From positions 39,313 to 103,312 of the forward strand of contig QLTU01000002.1 of NCBI GenBank assembly GCA_003268905.1: a stretch of DNA of 64,000 nucleotides, read 5' to 3'. The translations under genes were made by a program, and so were the position numbers. The DNA is from Acidovorax defluvii. GTDB taxonomy: Bacteria; Pseudomonadota; Gammaproteobacteria; Burkholderiales; Burkholderiaceae_C. Within the stretch, counting starts at the first letter, position 1. Each line of letters begins with the position of its first letter. Positions 28,883-39,826 of the stretch are shown piece after piece. Under the pieces are notes generated by a model. That model saw only the letters and a program-made list of their open reading frames with translations, did not search any database and was not told the DNA's origin.

Positions 28883-30621
28883 ACGGCCATGCGCCCCTTC
28901 ACATGGGCCAGGATATCGGCCACGGCCACTTTGGAGGCTGTGGCGTCGCGGCGGTGCTGGTACTCGACCACGCCTTCCTTGAGGCTCTTGTCGCCAACGG
29001 TCACGCGGTGTGGCACGCCAATCAGCTCCCAGTCGGCAAACATCGCGCCGGGGCGCTCGCCGCGGTCGTCCAGGATCACGTCGACGCCAGCGGCCAGCAA
29101 ATCGGCATACAGCGACTCGGCCGTGGTCTTGACCGCTTCGCTGCGGTCCATGCCCACGGGGCAGATGACCACGGTGAAGGGTGCAATCGCATCGGGCCAG
29201 ATGATGCCGCGCTCGTCATGGTTCTGCTCGATCGCTGCAGCAGGCAGGCGGGTAATGCCGATGCCGTAGCAACCCATCTCCAGCGGCTGGGGTTTGCCGT
29301 TTTCGTCCAGAAAGGTGGCGTTCATGGCGCGGCTGTACTTGGTGCCGAGATAGAAGACATGGCCCACTTCGATGCCGCGCTCAATGGCAAGTTCCCCCTG
29401 GCCATCCGGCGAGGGGTCGCCCGCCACCACATTGCGCAGATCGGCCACGGCGTCTGGCTCGGGCAGGTCACGGCCCCAGTTCACGCCGGTGGTGTGGAAA
29501 TCCGCTTCATTGGCGCCGCAGATCCAGTCGGCCATCAGCGTGACTTCACGATCTGCCACGATTTTGAGCGGCTTCTTCAAGCCGATGGGCCCCAGATAAC
29601 CGGGCTTACAGCCAAAGTGCTCGTCAATCTCGCCCAGGGTTGCGAAGCGGAAGCCCTCCAGCCCCGGCACCTTGGCCACCTTGATCTCGTTCATGTCGTG
29701 GTCACCACGCAGCAGCAGCAACCAGACCTGGGTTTTGACAATCTCGCCCGCCGCGTTGGTCTCGTCGGTGGCCAGCACCAGCGATTTGACGGTGGTCTTG
29801 AGCGGCACGCCCAGCAACTCCGCCACGTCGGCGCAGGTGCTCTTGCCGGGCGTTGCGACCTTGGCCATCCCCTGTGTCGCGACGCCACGCGCTCCCGAAG
29901 GGGCCAGCGCCTCGGCCTTTTCCATGTTGGCGGCATAGTCGCTCTGGGGGCAGTAAACGATGGCGTCTTCACCCGTGGCGGCAATCACCTGGAATTCCTC
30001 GCTCAGGTCGCCACCAATGGCGCCGCTGTCGGCCGCCACGGCACGGTAGGTGAGGCCGAAACGGTCAAAGATGCGCCGGTAGGCTTGGGCCATGACCTGG
30101 TAGCTGGCCTTGGCCGAGACCTGGTCGCGGTCGAAGCTATAGGCGTCCTTCATCGTGAACTCGCGCCCACGCATCAGGCCAAAGCGGGGCCGGCGCTCAT
30201 CACGGAACTTGGTCTGGATCTGGTAGAAGTTCTTGGGCAACTGCTTGTAGCTGCGTAGCTCCTGGCGTGCGATGTCAGTGATCACTTCTTCGCTGGTAGG
30301 CTGCACCACGAAATCACGGCCATGGCGATCCTGGATGCGCAGCAGCTCAGGGCCCATCTTCTCAAACCGCCCCGTTTCTTGCCACAGCTCTGCCGGCTGA
30401 ACCACGGGCATGACCAGCTCCACCGCACCGGCACGGTTCATTTCCTCGCGCACGATGGCCTCGACCTTGCGGATCACCCGAACGCCCATGGGCATGTAGC
30501 TGTAGATGCCAGCGCCCAGCTTCTTGATCAGCCCCGCCCGCATCATGAGTTTGTGGCTGACCACTTCGGCATCGGCCGGAGCTTCCTTGAGGGTGGAGAT
30601 AAAGAATTGGGAGGCTTTCAT
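28879..30621 (-). CDS. proS: Prolyl-tRNA synthetase
   Basis: 580 residues from the ATG at 30621 ([16 protein letters not shown] matches the bacterial family start; the frame extends 15 codons further without family likeness). Charges tRNA-Pro. Class II motifs are visible: motif 2 [17 protein letters not shown] and motif 3 [14 protein letters not shown]. The YbaK-like editing insertion, which clears Ala-tRNA-Pro, lies between them (about 230-400). It diverges from rppH and overlaps the lytic transglycosylase gene. A tRNA-Pro gene is present at 35771. Confidence 0.96.
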   Translation of the reverse strand: MKASQFFISTLKEAPADAEVVSHKLMMRAGLIKKLGAGIYSYMPMGVRVIRKVEAIVREEMNRAGAVELVMPVVQPAELWQETGRFEKMGPELLRIQDRHGRDFVVQPTSEEVITDIARQELRSYKQLPKNFYQIQTKFRDERRPRFGLMRGREFTMKDAYSFDRDQVSAKASYQVMAQAYRRIFDRFGLTYRAVAADSGAIGGDLSEEFQVIAATGEDAIVYCPQSDYAANMEKAEALAPSGARGVATQGMAKVATPGKSTCADVAELLGVPLKTTVKSLVLATDETNAAGEIVKTQVWLLLLRGDHDMNEIKVAKVPGLEGFRFATLGEIDEHFGCKPGYLGPIGLKKPLKIVADREVTLMADWICGANEADFHTTGVNWGRDLPEPDAVADLRNVVAGDPSPDGQGELAIERGIEVGHVFYLGTKYSRAMNATFLDENGKPQPLEMGCYGIGITRLPAAAIEQNHDERGIIWPDAIAPFTVVICPVGMDRSEAVKTTAESLYADLLAAGVDVILDDRGERPGAMFADWELIGVPHRVTVGDKSLKEGVVEYQHRRDATASKVAVADILAHVKGRMAV

Positions 30622-30655
30622 CGGAATCGATTTCAGGCAGAACAGACCAGCCCAC

Positions 30656-30683
30656 TTGCCGCGCACTAGGCGCCGTGCATAAT
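30656..30683 (+). promoter_or_regulatory. Candidate rppH promoter
   Basis: TTGCCG at 30656-30661 and CATAAT at 30678-30683, spacing 16 bases, about 30 bases upstream of the rppH ATG, in the proS-rppH divergent region. Confidence 0.4.
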
Positions 30684-30713
30684 GGACACAGTTTAAAAAT
30701 TTGGGGTTTGATT

Positions 30714-31394
30714 ATGCTTGACCGGGACGGCTTTCGGCCGAACGTCGGCATCATCCTGCTCAACCAGAAGAACCAGGTGTTCTGGGGCAAACGCATTCGC
30801 ACCCACAGCTGGCAGTTTCCGCAAGGTGGCATTGACCGGGGCGAAACCCCCGAGCAAGCCATGTTTCGTGAGCTGCATGAGGAGGTGGGACTGCATCCCA
30901 ACCATGTGCGCTTGGTCGCCCGTACGCGGGACTGGTTGCGCTATGAGGTGCCTGACCGGTACATCCGCCGCGATGCGCGCGGTCATTACAAAGGCCAGAA
31001 ACAAATCTGGTATCTGCTTCAACTGGTGGGCCACGATTGGGATCTGAACCTTCGGGCCACCGACCATCCCGAGTTCGATGCCTGGAGATGGCACGACTAT
31101 TGGGTGCCGCTGGATGTGGTGGTCGAGTTCAAACGCGGCGTCTATGAGATGGCCTTGACCGAACTCGCCCGGTACCTTCCACGTCATGAGCAGCGCAATC
31201 GCTACCTTCGCAGTGGCATGCGGGCGCGCGACATGGATGCACAAGGCGGCCCCATGCACCGCGCGGGATCTTTGTTGTTGAACCCCGGAATGGAACTGCC
31301 GCCCGGCGCAAGTTTTGACCCGGATCCGCAAAACAGTGTGCCGGCAGAGCTGGAAGCCCTGCCCTACCCCGGCATCGCGCCACGCTCGATATAA
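30714..31394 (+). CDS. rppH: RNA pyrophosphohydrolase (Nudix)
   Basis: 226 residues from the ATG at 30714 ([15 protein letters not shown] is the family start). It removes pyrophosphate from 5' triphosphate RNA ends and so starts mRNA decay. The Nudix box [20 protein letters not shown] runs near residues 38-57. The protein is longer than E. coli RppH (176) by a Pro-rich, disordered-looking C-terminal tail, which is common in Burkholderiales members. Confidence 0.93.
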   Translation: MLDRDGFRPNVGIILLNQKNQVFWGKRIRTHSWQFPQGGIDRGETPEQAMFRELHEEVGLHPNHVRLVARTRDWLRYEVPDRYIRRDARGHYKGQKQIWYLLQLVGHDWDLNLRATDHPEFDAWRWHDYWVPLDVVVEFKRGVYEMALTELARYLPRHEQRNRYLRSGMRARDMDAQGGPMHRAGSLLLNPGMELPPGASFDPDPQNSVPAELEALPYPGIAPRSI

Positions 31395-31507
31395 ATCTTT
31401 TGTGCGCAGGGCAAGCCCGCCTGCGGTGCCCGTGCGACACCTGGCTTGCGAATGCGGCCTACCCTCTGAACGGCCTATCCAAGTTATCTAGGCACCGACA
31501 AGGCGCG

Positions 31508-32659
31508 TCAAGCCGCTGAAAGAACCAGGTTGTCGCGGTGCACCATCTCCGACTCGGCGACATAACCGAGCAGCTTTTCAAACTCAGAAGACGGTTTGCG
31601 GCACAAGAGCCGCGCCTCCGCGCTGGCGTAGTTGGCCAGTCCGCGAGCGATTTCCCGGCCCGACGGATCGCGCACCGCAATCACTTCGCCACGCGAAAAA
31701 TCGCCCTCCACTGCCGTCATTCCGATGGGGAGCAGGCTTTTGCCCTCATCGCGCAGCTTGGCGGCTGCACCGGCGTCCACCACCACAGCGCCCCGCATTT
31801 GCAGATGGTCAGCCATCCACTGTTTGCGGGCCTGTGTTTTGGCCGTCTGGGCCACCAGCAGCGTACCGAGCGCTTCGCCCTGCACCAGCCGCACCAAGAC
31901 ATTCTCTTCACGACCCCAGGCAATGACGGTGGAAGCCCCCGACCCTGCCGCCCGCTTGGCAGCCAGAATCTTGGTGATCATTCCACCCTTGCCAATGCTG
32001 GAGCCCGCCCCGCCGGCCATGGCTTCCAGAGCCAGATCGCCCGCCTGGGCTTCATGCACAAACTGGGCCGATGGGTCTTTGCGCGGATCTGCCGTGTAGA
32101 GCCCCTTTTGGTCCGTGAGGATGACCAGCGCATCCGCCTCGACCAGGTTGGCCACCAGCGCACCGAGGGTATCGTTGTCACCGAATTTGATTTCGTCCGT
32201 GACCACGGTATCGTTTTCATTGATCACGGGAACCACGCCAAGGCGCAGCAGCGTCAGCAAGGTCGAGCGCGCATTGAGGTAGCGCTCACGATCAGCCAGA
32301 TCGGCGTGGGTGAGCAGCACCTGTGCGCTGCCCATGCCCTGCTCGCGCAGCTTGGTCTCGTACATCTGCGCCAGTCCCATCTGCCCCACCGCCGCAGCAG
32401 CCTGCAGTTCGTGGATTTCCTGGGGGCGCGCAGTCCAGCCCAGGCGCTTCATGCCTTCCGCAATCGCACCGCTGGACACCATCACCACTTCGCGTGGAAC
32501 ACCGCCCTCGCCGCGCACGAGCGCAGCCAGCTGGCGACTCCATTCGCCGATGGCGGTTTCATCAAGGCCGCGCCCCTCGTTGGTCACTAGACTGGAGCCC
32601 ACTTTCACCACAATGCGACGGGCATCGCGCAATACGCTGGAAACCATTTTTTGAGTCAT
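31508..32659 (-). CDS. proB: Glutamate 5-kinase
   Basis: 383 residues. First step of proline synthesis: phosphorylation of glutamate. The amino-acid kinase domain shows [22 protein letters not shown] and [18 protein letters not shown]; the last 90 residues form a PUA domain ([27 protein letters not shown]). The start at 32659 has a poor ribosome site; an ATG four codons downstream (32647) is an alternative. It follows obgE after a 81 bp gap that holds a repeat unit. Confidence 0.95.
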   Translation of the reverse strand: MTQKMVSSVLRDARRIVVKVGSSLVTNEGRGLDETAIGEWSRQLAALVRGEGGVPREVVMVSSGAIAEGMKRLGWTARPQEIHELQAAAAVGQMGLAQMYETKLREQGMGSAQVLLTHADLADRERYLNARSTLLTLLRLGVVPVINENDTVVTDEIKFGDNDTLGALVANLVEADALVILTDQKGLYTADPRKDPSAQFVHEAQAGDLALEAMAGGAGSSIGKGGMITKILAAKRAAGSGASTVIAWGREENVLVRLVQGEALGTLLVAQTAKTQARKQWMADHLQMRGAVVVDAGAAAKLRDEGKSLLPIGMTAVEGDFSRGEVIAVRDPSGREIARGLANYASAEARLLCRKPSSEFEKLLGYVAESEMVHRDNLVLSAA

Positions 32660-32717
32660 TTTGACCGCTGGCGCATATGGATAAAGCGCAAGCAGCTATT
32701 ATTTATATAGCAAAATA
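32660..32717 (+). repeat. Dispersed two-hairpin intergenic repeat, unit 6
   Basis: ACCGCTGGCGCATATGG, then ATAAAGCGCAAGCAGCTATT and ATTTATATAGCA; GCTAT pairs with ATAGC. It fills the gap between proB and obgE. Confidence 0.75.
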
Positions 32718-32740
32718 AGCAGCCTGAACAGCCAACGGTA

Positions 32741-33823
<1,083 letters not shown>

Positions 33824-33868
33824 TTACAAAAGAGCGCAACGCAGGCGGGCAACCCCTCCTGAAAGCAC

Positions 33869-33893
33869 AAAGCCCCGTCCATGCGGGGCACGC
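33869..33893 (-). terminator. Terminator-like hairpin 2 between rpmA and obgE
   Basis: On the minus strand GCCCCG, loop CATGGA, CGGGGC, then TTTGTGCTTT. It sits about 60 bp upstream of obgE, after a very similar hairpin. Confidence 0.55.
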
Positions 33894-33930
33894 GGGCCAG
33901 CACCTTAGCACCAGCGCACGCCTTAAACAA

Positions 33931-33956
33931 CAAAGCCCCGACAGGGCGGGGCTTCG
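33931..33956 (-). terminator. Terminator hairpin 1 after rpmA
   Basis: On the minus strand AAGCCCCG and CGGGGCTT pair, followed by TGTTGTTT. It lies just after the rpmA stop and should end much of the rplU-rpmA transcript, leaving reduced read-through into obgE. Confidence 0.65.
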
Positions 33957-33978
33957 ATTGCTGCCAGAGGAATCAACC

Positions 33979-34236
33979 TCAGGCGGGAGTCACGTTGACC
34001 GTGGACTTGGACAACGCACCCTTGGTGCCAAACGACACGTGGCCGTCCACCAAGGCGAACAAGGTGTGATCCTTGCCGACTCCGACATTGCTGCCGGGGT
34101 GGAAGCGAGTGCCGCGCTGGCGCACGATGATCGAACCAGCACTGATCAGTTCACCACCGAACGCCTTGACACCCAGCATCTTCGGCTTGGAGTCGCGCCC
34201 GTTTCGCGTAGAGCCGCCGCCTTTTTTCTGTGCCAT
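33979..34236 (-). CDS. rpmA: Large-subunit ribosomal protein L27
   Basis: 85 residues, full family length: [20 protein letters not shown] at the N-terminus, which reaches the peptidyl-transferase centre, and [17 protein letters not shown]. It lies 15 bases after rplU. AAGGAG precedes the ATG. Confidence 0.97.
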   Translation of the reverse strand: MAQKKGGGSTRNGRDSKPKMLGVKAFGGELISAGSIIVRQRGTRFHPGSNVGVGKDHTLFALVDGHVSFGTKGALSKSTVNVTPA

Positions 34237-34251
34237 GACATCAGCTCCTTC

Positions 34252-34563
34252 TTAAGCAGCGATCACGCCGATTTGCAGTTCGGTGAACTGCTGACGGTGA
34301 CCTTGACGTTTCTGATAGTGCTTGCGACGGCGCATCTTGAAGATGTGCACTTTGTCGTGCTTGCCGTGCGCCACAACGGTGGCTTTCACAGTTGCGCCGG
34401 ACACCAGGGGAGTACCCACCTTCAGTTCAGCGCCGTTGCCGACAGCCAGAACCTGGTCGATCACAATTTCCTGGCCTACGTCCGCAGCAATCTGTTCTAC
34501 TTTAATTTTTTCGCCGGAAGCAACGCGATACTGCTTGCCGCCGGTTTTTATGACCGCGTACAT
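34252..34563 (-). CDS. rplU: Large-subunit ribosomal protein L21
   Basis: 103 residues from the ATG at 34563; the frame extends upstream but [14 protein letters not shown] is the family start. Also visible are VDQVLAVG and the basic [16 protein letters not shown] that binds 23S rRNA. First gene of the rplU-rpmA-obgE-proB run, with a -10 box about 50 bp upstream. Confidence 0.97.
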   Translation of the reverse strand: MYAVIKTGGKQYRVASGEKIKVEQIAADVGQEIVIDQVLAVGNGAELKVGTPLVSGATVKATVVAHGKHDKVHIFKMRRRKHYQKRQGHRQQFTELQIGVIAA

Positions 34564-34612
34564 GTTGACCTCTTGATATGAGTTCTGCAGACGAATTTCC
34601 ACAGAGCCAAAA

Positions 34613-34618
34613 ATTATA
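34613..34618 (-). promoter_or_regulatory. -10 element of the rplU-rpmA promoter
   Basis: TATAAT on the minus strand, about 50 bp upstream of the rplU ATG. The -35 region (TGGCTG at 34635-34640) is poor. Confidence 0.5.
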
Positions 34619-34633
34619 CCACCCTGGGAAATT

Positions 34634-34691
34634 TCAGCCACCCCCCGGCGTGCACTTGTGCCTCCGGCACATCAGCCACCGCCGGCGTGCA
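34634..34691. repeat. Two short direct repeats in the rplU-ispB divergent region
   Basis: TCAGCCACC and CCGGCGTGCAC occur at 34634-34655 and again at 34671-34691, 37 bp apart and nearly identical over about 21 bases. Could be paired binding sites or a small tandem duplication. Confidence 0.5.
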
Positions 34692-34703
34692 CGCGGGCCT
34701 TCC

Positions 34704-34709
34704 TATAAT
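34704..34709 (+). promoter_or_regulatory. -10 element upstream of ispB
   Basis: TATAAT on the plus strand, 30 bp before the likely ispB start. No clear -35 box. Confidence 0.4.
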
Positions 34710-34738
34710 CCGCAGCACTTTCTGCGTGCCACTCTATC

Positions 34739-35725
34739 TTGACATCCCCCCTCATCTCCGCCGCCACATCGCCGCTGACGATCATCACCGACGACATGCG
34801 CAAAGTGGACCAGGTCATTACCCAACGCCTGACGTCCAGCGTGCCCTTGGTGGCACAAATCTCCCAGTACATCATCGCGGCCGGCGGCAAGCGTCTGCGC
34901 CCGGCCTTGCTGCTGCTGGTATGCGGCGCCTTGGGCTATCGCGAGCACCATCGATTCAGCCTGGCGGCAGTCGTTGAGCTGATTCACACCGCCACCTTGT
35001 TGCACGACGACGTTGTAGACGCGTCCACCCTTCGCAGGGGACGCGCCACGGCCAACCAGACTTTCGGCAATCCCGCGAGTGTTCTGGTGGGGGACTTTCT
35101 GCACACGCGCTCATTTCAAATGATGGTGGAAGCAGGAAGCATGCGCATCATGGAGGTGCTGTCCGAGGCCACCAATGTCATTGCTGAAGGCGAAGTATTG
35201 CAGTTGATGAACATGCACGACGCATCCCTCGATGAGGAGGGGTACCTGCAAGTTATTCGCTCGAAGACGGCCAAGCTCTTTGAAGCCAGCGCGCGGCTGG
35301 GCGCCATTCTTGCCAACAGCCCTCCAGAAATCGAAGAGGCCTGCGCCACCTATGGTCAAGCGCTCGGCACAGCGTTTCAGATCATTGACGACGTGCTGGA
35401 CTATGACGGAAATGCCTCGGAAATGGGAAAAAACCTGGGAGATGACCTGCGCGAAGGCAAATCAACCCTCCCCCTCATTGTGGCCATGCAAAGAGGCAGC
35501 GCCGAGCAGGCAACCATTGTGAGACACGCCATCGAGGAGGGATCCACAGACCGCCTGGACGATGTGGTGACCATCGTGAGAATGACCGGAGCGCTCGAAG
35601 CAGCGCGCATTGCAGCCTTCTCGGAAGCCCGCCGAGCAATGGCCGCCGCAGAGCAATTGCCACCGGGCGCCCACTCAACGAGCTTGCTACAATTGGCAGC
35701 ACAATTGCTGGAACGCCGCGCCTGA
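34739..35725 (+). CDS. ispB: Polyprenyl (octaprenyl) diphosphate synthase
   Basis: 328 residues from a TTG at 34739; an ATG at 34796 is the alternative and would shorten it by 19 residues. It lengthens isoprenoid chains for the ubiquinone side chain. The first Asp-rich motif is LLHDDVVDASTLRRGRATAN, the second is QIIDDVLDYDG; GGKRLRPAL lies near the N-terminus. Chain length cannot be read with certainty, so octaprenyl is from family and lineage. It diverges from rplU. Confidence 0.92.
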   Translation: MTSPLISAATSPLTIITDDMRKVDQVITQRLTSSVPLVAQISQYIIAAGGKRLRPALLLLVCGALGYREHHRFSLAAVVELIHTATLLHDDVVDASTLRRGRATANQTFGNPASVLVGDFLHTRSFQMMVEAGSMRIMEVLSEATNVIAEGEVLQLMNMHDASLDEEGYLQVIRSKTAKLFEASARLGAILANSPPEIEEACATYGQALGTAFQIIDDVLDYDGNASEMGKNLGDDLREGKSTLPLIVAMQRGSAEQATIVRHAIEEGSTDRLDDVVTIVRMTGALEAARIAAFSEARRAMAAAEQLPPGAHSTSLLQLAAQLLERRA

Positions 35726-35770
35726 ATTCCGCCAAATGCAGCCGGATCTGTGATCAGCGGCCCCAGTACA

Positions 35771-35847
35771 CGGGGTGTAGCTTAGCCTGGTAGAGCGCTA
35801 CGTTCGGGACGTAGAGGCCGGAGGTTCGAATCCTCTCACCCCGACCA
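35771..35847 (+). tRNA. proK: tRNA-Pro (anticodon CGG)
   Basis: 77 bases with encoded CCA. Acceptor CGGGGTG pairs with CACCCCG; the anticodon arm is CTACG-TTCGGGA-CGTAG, giving anticodon CGG that reads CCG; the T arm contains GGTTCGAATCC. Confidence 0.97.
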
Positions 35848-35973
35848 CTTTTCGAATAAATCAAGCACCCACCAGGGCAGTGTGGCGATACTGCCAATAT
35901 GGTAGCGCTGTGTAGCGCGTGAGTGTTCGGGGGTGATAGGATGGTTTTTTTAACCACTACTTGCCCGGGTTAC

Positions 35974-37710
35974 ATGGCCGCTGTCGATACTGCCCAGAAA
36001 GAAACCTCCTCGGTAGCCCTGCCAGGATTGGGTCGCGCGCTGATGTCCGCGGGAAAGTTGACACAAAAATCCGCCGAAGATATTTACAAAAAGTCACAAG
36101 CGGGGCGTACCAGTTTTATCGCCGAGTTGACCGGCTCCGGCGCTGTGTCCGCTTCCGATTTGGCACACACGGTGTCGGCCGTTTTTGGCGCACCCTTGCT
36201 GGATCTGGATGCAATCGACCCCCTGCGACTTCCCAAAGATCTGCTGGACGCGAAGATTTGCAGTGCCTACCGGGTGGTGGTTCTCAGCAAACGAAACAAC
36301 CGGCTCATCGTGGCCACGGCAGACCCAACGGATCAAGAGGCTGCCGAGAAGATCAAATTCACTACCCAAATGGGAGTGGACTGGATTATTGCGGAATACG
36401 ACAAACTGAGCCGCCTGGTAGAAAGTAGCACCAAGTCCACCAGCGAATCCATGGATACGCTGATCAGCGGGGGAGGTGATTTTGAGTTCGATGACATCGC
36501 TATTGAAGAAGCCACAGAGAGCGCAGACACCGGAACCGAGGTAGAAGACGCTCCCATCGTCAAGTTCCTGCACAAAATGCTGCTGGATGCCTTCAATATG
36601 CGGGCATCTGATTTGCATTTCGAACCTTATGAGCACCAATATCGGGTGCGGTTTCGTATCGATGGTGAACTGCGTGAAATTGCATCGCCGCCCATCGCCA
36701 TCAAAGACAAGCTGGCATCCCGCATCAAGGTGATCTCGCGACTCGACATTTCCGAGAAACGGGTACCTCAAGACGGGCGAATGAAACTGAAGGTGGGGCC
36801 AGACCGGGTTATTGATTTTCGCGTCAGCACATTACCTACCCTGTTCGGCGAAAAAATCGTCATCCGCATCCTGGATCCCAGTAGCGCAAAACTCGGCATT
36901 GACGCCCTAGGTTATGAGGCCGTGGAGAAGGAGCGCCTCTTGGCAGCGATCGGGCGCCCGTATGGAATGGTCCTGGTTACCGGCCCCACCGGGTCGGGTA
37001 AAACGGTTTCGCTTTACACCTGCTTGAATCTACTCAACAAGCCTGGCGTCAATATCGCCACGGCGGAAGACCCCTCTGAAATTAACCTGCCGGGGGTCAA
37101 CCAGGTCAACGTCAACGAAAAGGCGGGGCTTACCTTTGCAGTAGCCCTCAAGTCGTTTCTGCGCCAGGACCCGGACATCATCATGGTGGGTGAAATTCGG
37201 GATCTGGAGACAGCCGATATTTCCATCAAGGCAGCACAGACGGGGCACTTGGTTCTGTCCACTTTGCATACCAATGATGCTCCCACCACGTTGACTCGCA
37301 TGCGCAACATGGGCATCGCCCCCTTCAACATTGCATCGAGCGTGATCTTGATCACGGCGCAGCGCCTGGCCCGCCGACTTTGCCCCATTTGCAAGACACC
37401 CGCCGATATTCCTCATGAAGCCTTGGTGGACGCCGGCTTCCCTGAGGATGAGATCGATGGTTCGTGGGTGACCTACCGCCCGGTGGGCTGCTCTGCCTGC
37501 AACAACGGGTACAAAGGTCGACTGGGGATTTATCAGGTCATGCCGATCACAGAAGAGATTCAGCGCATCATCCTGCGCGACGGTAGCGCGCTCGAAATTG
37601 CGGAGCAGGCAAAGCTGGAGGGCGTACGCTCTCTGCGCGATGCAGGGCTACATAAAGCGAAATTAGGTCTTACTTCTCTCGAAGAAGTGCTGGCAGTGAC
37701 CAACGAATAA
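35974..37710 (+). CDS. pilB: Type IV pilus assembly ATPase
   Basis: 578 residues from the ATG at 35974; the open frame reaches upstream without family likeness. It drives pilus extension at the cytoplasmic face. An N-terminal MshEN-like domain precedes the secretion ATPase: Walker A GPTGSGKTVSLY (about 335), Asp box ATAEDPSE, Walker B PDIIMVGEIRD, His box STLHTNDA, and the zinc site CPICK...CSACNNGYKG. It heads pilB-pilC-pilD, with no pilin gene in the window. Confidence 0.95.
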   Translation: MAAVDTAQKETSSVALPGLGRALMSAGKLTQKSAEDIYKKSQAGRTSFIAELTGSGAVSASDLAHTVSAVFGAPLLDLDAIDPLRLPKDLLDAKICSAYRVVVLSKRNNRLIVATADPTDQEAAEKIKFTTQMGVDWIIAEYDKLSRLVESSTKSTSESMDTLISGGGDFEFDDIAIEEATESADTGTEVEDAPIVKFLHKMLLDAFNMRASDLHFEPYEHQYRVRFRIDGELREIASPPIAIKDKLASRIKVISRLDISEKRVPQDGRMKLKVGPDRVIDFRVSTLPTLFGEKIVIRILDPSSAKLGIDALGYEAVEKERLLAAIGRPYGMVLVTGPTGSGKTVSLYTCLNLLNKPGVNIATAEDPSEINLPGVNQVNVNEKAGLTFAVALKSFLRQDPDIIMVGEIRDLETADISIKAAQTGHLVLSTLHTNDAPTTLTRMRNMGIAPFNIASSVILITAQRLARRLCPICKTPADIPHEALVDAGFPEDEIDGSWVTYRPVGCSACNNGYKGRLGIYQVMPITEEIQRIILRDGSALEIAEQAKLEGVRSLRDAGLHKAKLGLTSLEEVLAVTNE

Positions 37711-37730
37711 GTCAAGAACGAGGGAGCACC

Positions 37731-38951
37731 ATGGCGACAGCAGTATCCAAACGCGATATCAAGGACTTCGTCTTTGAGTGGGAAGGCAAAGACCGCAACG
37801 GAAAGATAGTCCGGGGTGAGACTCGTGCCGTTGGCGAAAATCAGGTGCAGGCCATGCTGCGGCGCCAAGGGGTTTTCCCCACCAAAATCAAAAAACGCCG
37901 CATGCGCTCGGGCAAAAAGATCAAGCCCAAAGATATTGCTTTGTTCACCCGCCAGCTGGCCACCATGATGAAGGCCGGGGTGCCACTGCTGCAGGCATTC
38001 GATATTGTGGGACGCGGCAACACAAATGCCAGCGTGACCAAATTGCTCAATGATGTGCGGTCGGATGTTGAAACCGGCACATCCTTGAACGGCGCGTTTC
38101 GCAAGTACCCCATGTATTTTGACAGCCTGTATTGCAACCTGGTTGAGGCGGGCGAGGCAGCCGGTATTCTGGAAGCGCTTCTCGACCGTCTTGCCCTTTA
38201 CATGGAAAAGACTGAGGCCATCAAGTCCAAAATCAAATCGGCGCTCATGTATCCGATTTCGGTGGTGATCGTGGCTTTTGTGGTGGTTACCGTGATCATG
38301 ATTTTTGTGATTCCGGCCTTCAAGGAAGTATTCACATCGTTCGGTGCAGATTTGCCCGCACCAACGCTGTTCGTCATGGCCATCAGCGAAATATTCGTGA
38401 AGTGGTGGTGGTTGATTTTTGGTGTGCTGGGCGGTGGCTTCTATTTCTTCATGCAGGCCTGGCAGCGCAATGAAAAGGTCCAGGTGTTCATGGACCGTCT
38501 GATGCTGCGCATGCCCATTTTCGGGGCGCTGGTTGAAAAATCCTGCGTTGCCCGCTGGACCCGCACGCTCTCGACCATGTTTGCGGCCGGCGTTCCGCTG
38601 GTGGAGGCCTTGGACTCGGTGGGCGGCGCCGCAGGAAATTCGGTGTATTCCATGGCCACCGACAAGATTCAGCAAGAGGTTTCTATCGGCACCAGCCTGA
38701 CTGCCGCCATGGGCAATGCAAACATTTTCCCTTCCATGGTGCTGCAGATGTGCGCCATTGGGGAGGAGTCCGGCTCCATTGATCACATGCTGGGCAAGGC
38801 TGCGGATTTTTATGAAGCAGAGGTGGATGACATGGTGGCCGGGCTGTCTAGCCTGATGGAACCCATCATCATCGTATTTTTGGGCACCCTCATCGGAGGC
38901 ATCGTGGTGTCGATGTATCTGCCCATCTTCAAGCTCGGTCAGGTCGTTTGA
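37731..38951 (+). CDS. pilC: Type IV pilus inner-membrane platform protein
   Basis: 406 residues, ATG at 37731 with GAGGGAG upstream. Two T2SF domains (about 70-195 and 275-395) with FTRQLATMMKAGVPLLQA and WTRTLSTMFAAGVPLVEA, and three membrane segments. It couples the PilB motor to pilin assembly. Its stop overlaps the pilD start (TGATG at 38949-38953). Confidence 0.95.
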   Translation: MATAVSKRDIKDFVFEWEGKDRNGKIVRGETRAVGENQVQAMLRRQGVFPTKIKKRRMRSGKKIKPKDIALFTRQLATMMKAGVPLLQAFDIVGRGNTNASVTKLLNDVRSDVETGTSLNGAFRKYPMYFDSLYCNLVEAGEAAGILEALLDRLALYMEKTEAIKSKIKSALMYPISVVIVAFVVVTVIMIFVIPAFKEVFTSFGADLPAPTLFVMAISEIFVKWWWLIFGVLGGGFYFFMQAWQRNEKVQVFMDRLMLRMPIFGALVEKSCVARWTRTLSTMFAAGVPLVEALDSVGGAAGNSVYSMATDKIQQEVSIGTSLTAAMGNANIFPSMVLQMCAIGEESGSIDHMLGKAADFYEAEVDDMVAGLSSLMEPIIIVFLGTLIGGIVVSMYLPIFKLGQVV

Positions 38952-39826
38952 TGGGCGTGGATCTCTGGGCAGAGCCCGCCATTGCGGGTGTTCTGGGCCT
39001 GCTGCTCGGCAGCTTTCTGAATGTCGTCATCCACCGATTGCCCAAAATGATGGAGCGCCAGTGGGCACAGGAGCATGCGGCGTTCGCTGCTGGCACCGAT
39101 ACACCACCGGCGCCAGCGCCAGGCGCTGAAGCAGCCTTCAATTTGTGGACACCCCGCTCACGCTGCCCGTCGTGCGGACATGTGGTGCAGTGGTATGAAA
39201 ACATACCGGTGCTGAGCTATCTGTTTTTGCGCGGCCGCTGCTCGGCGTGCTATGTTCGCATCAGTGCACGCTATCCACTGGTGGAGATTCTCACTGCGGC
39301 GCTTTTTGCGTTCTGCGCCTATCGGTGGGGTTTGACGCCCACGGGCTTGGCCTGGTGCGGCTTTTCGGCAGCGATGGTGGCCCTGGCGTTTATCGACTGG
39401 GACACCACCTTGCTGCCCGACGACATTACGTTACCACTGCTCTGGGCGGGGCTGCTCGCGTCGGCGGGGCACTGGATTGACGTTCCCCTGTTGGCCTCTG
39501 TGACGGGTGCCGCAGCGGGGTACCTGTCCCTGTGGCTGGTTTACTGGGCCTTCAAGCTGGCGACCGGCAAGGAGGGCATGGGGTACGGTGACTTCAAGCT
39601 GTTTGCCGCCCTCGGCGCCTGGTTCGGATGGCAGGCGCTGGTTCCGATCATCTTGATGTCTTCTGTCATTGGCGCACTGGTAGGAATTGGTCTGAAGGTC
39701 TTCAACAACCTGCGCGAAGGCGGCTATGTTCCGTTCGGGCCGTTCCTCGTGGGCGCTGGCCTGACGGCCATGGTGTTCGGGCCCAATGCCATTTTGCAAA
39801 CGGTGCTGAATCTGTTCGGTCTGTAA
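38951..39826 (+). CDS. pilD: Prepilin peptidase and N-methyltransferase
   Basis: 291 residues, starting at the ATG at 38951 inside the pilC stop. It cuts the leader of type IV prepilins and methylates the new N-terminus. The zinc-binding Cys pairs are RCPSCGH and RCSACYVR; the catalytic aspartates are in FIDWDTTLLPDD and GYGDFKLFAALG. About eight membrane segments. It is followed by coaE with a one-base overlap. Confidence 0.95.
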   Translation: MGVDLWAEPAIAGVLGLLLGSFLNVVIHRLPKMMERQWAQEHAAFAAGTDTPPAPAPGAEAAFNLWTPRSRCPSCGHVVQWYENIPVLSYLFLRGRCSACYVRISARYPLVEILTAALFAFCAYRWGLTPTGLAWCGFSAAMVALAFIDWDTTLLPDDITLPLLWAGLLASAGHWIDVPLLASVTGAAAGYLSLWLVYWAFKLATGKEGMGYGDFKLFAALGAWFGWQALVPIILMSSVIGALVGIGLKVFNNLREGGYVPFGPFLVGAGLTAMVFGPNAILQTVLNLFGL

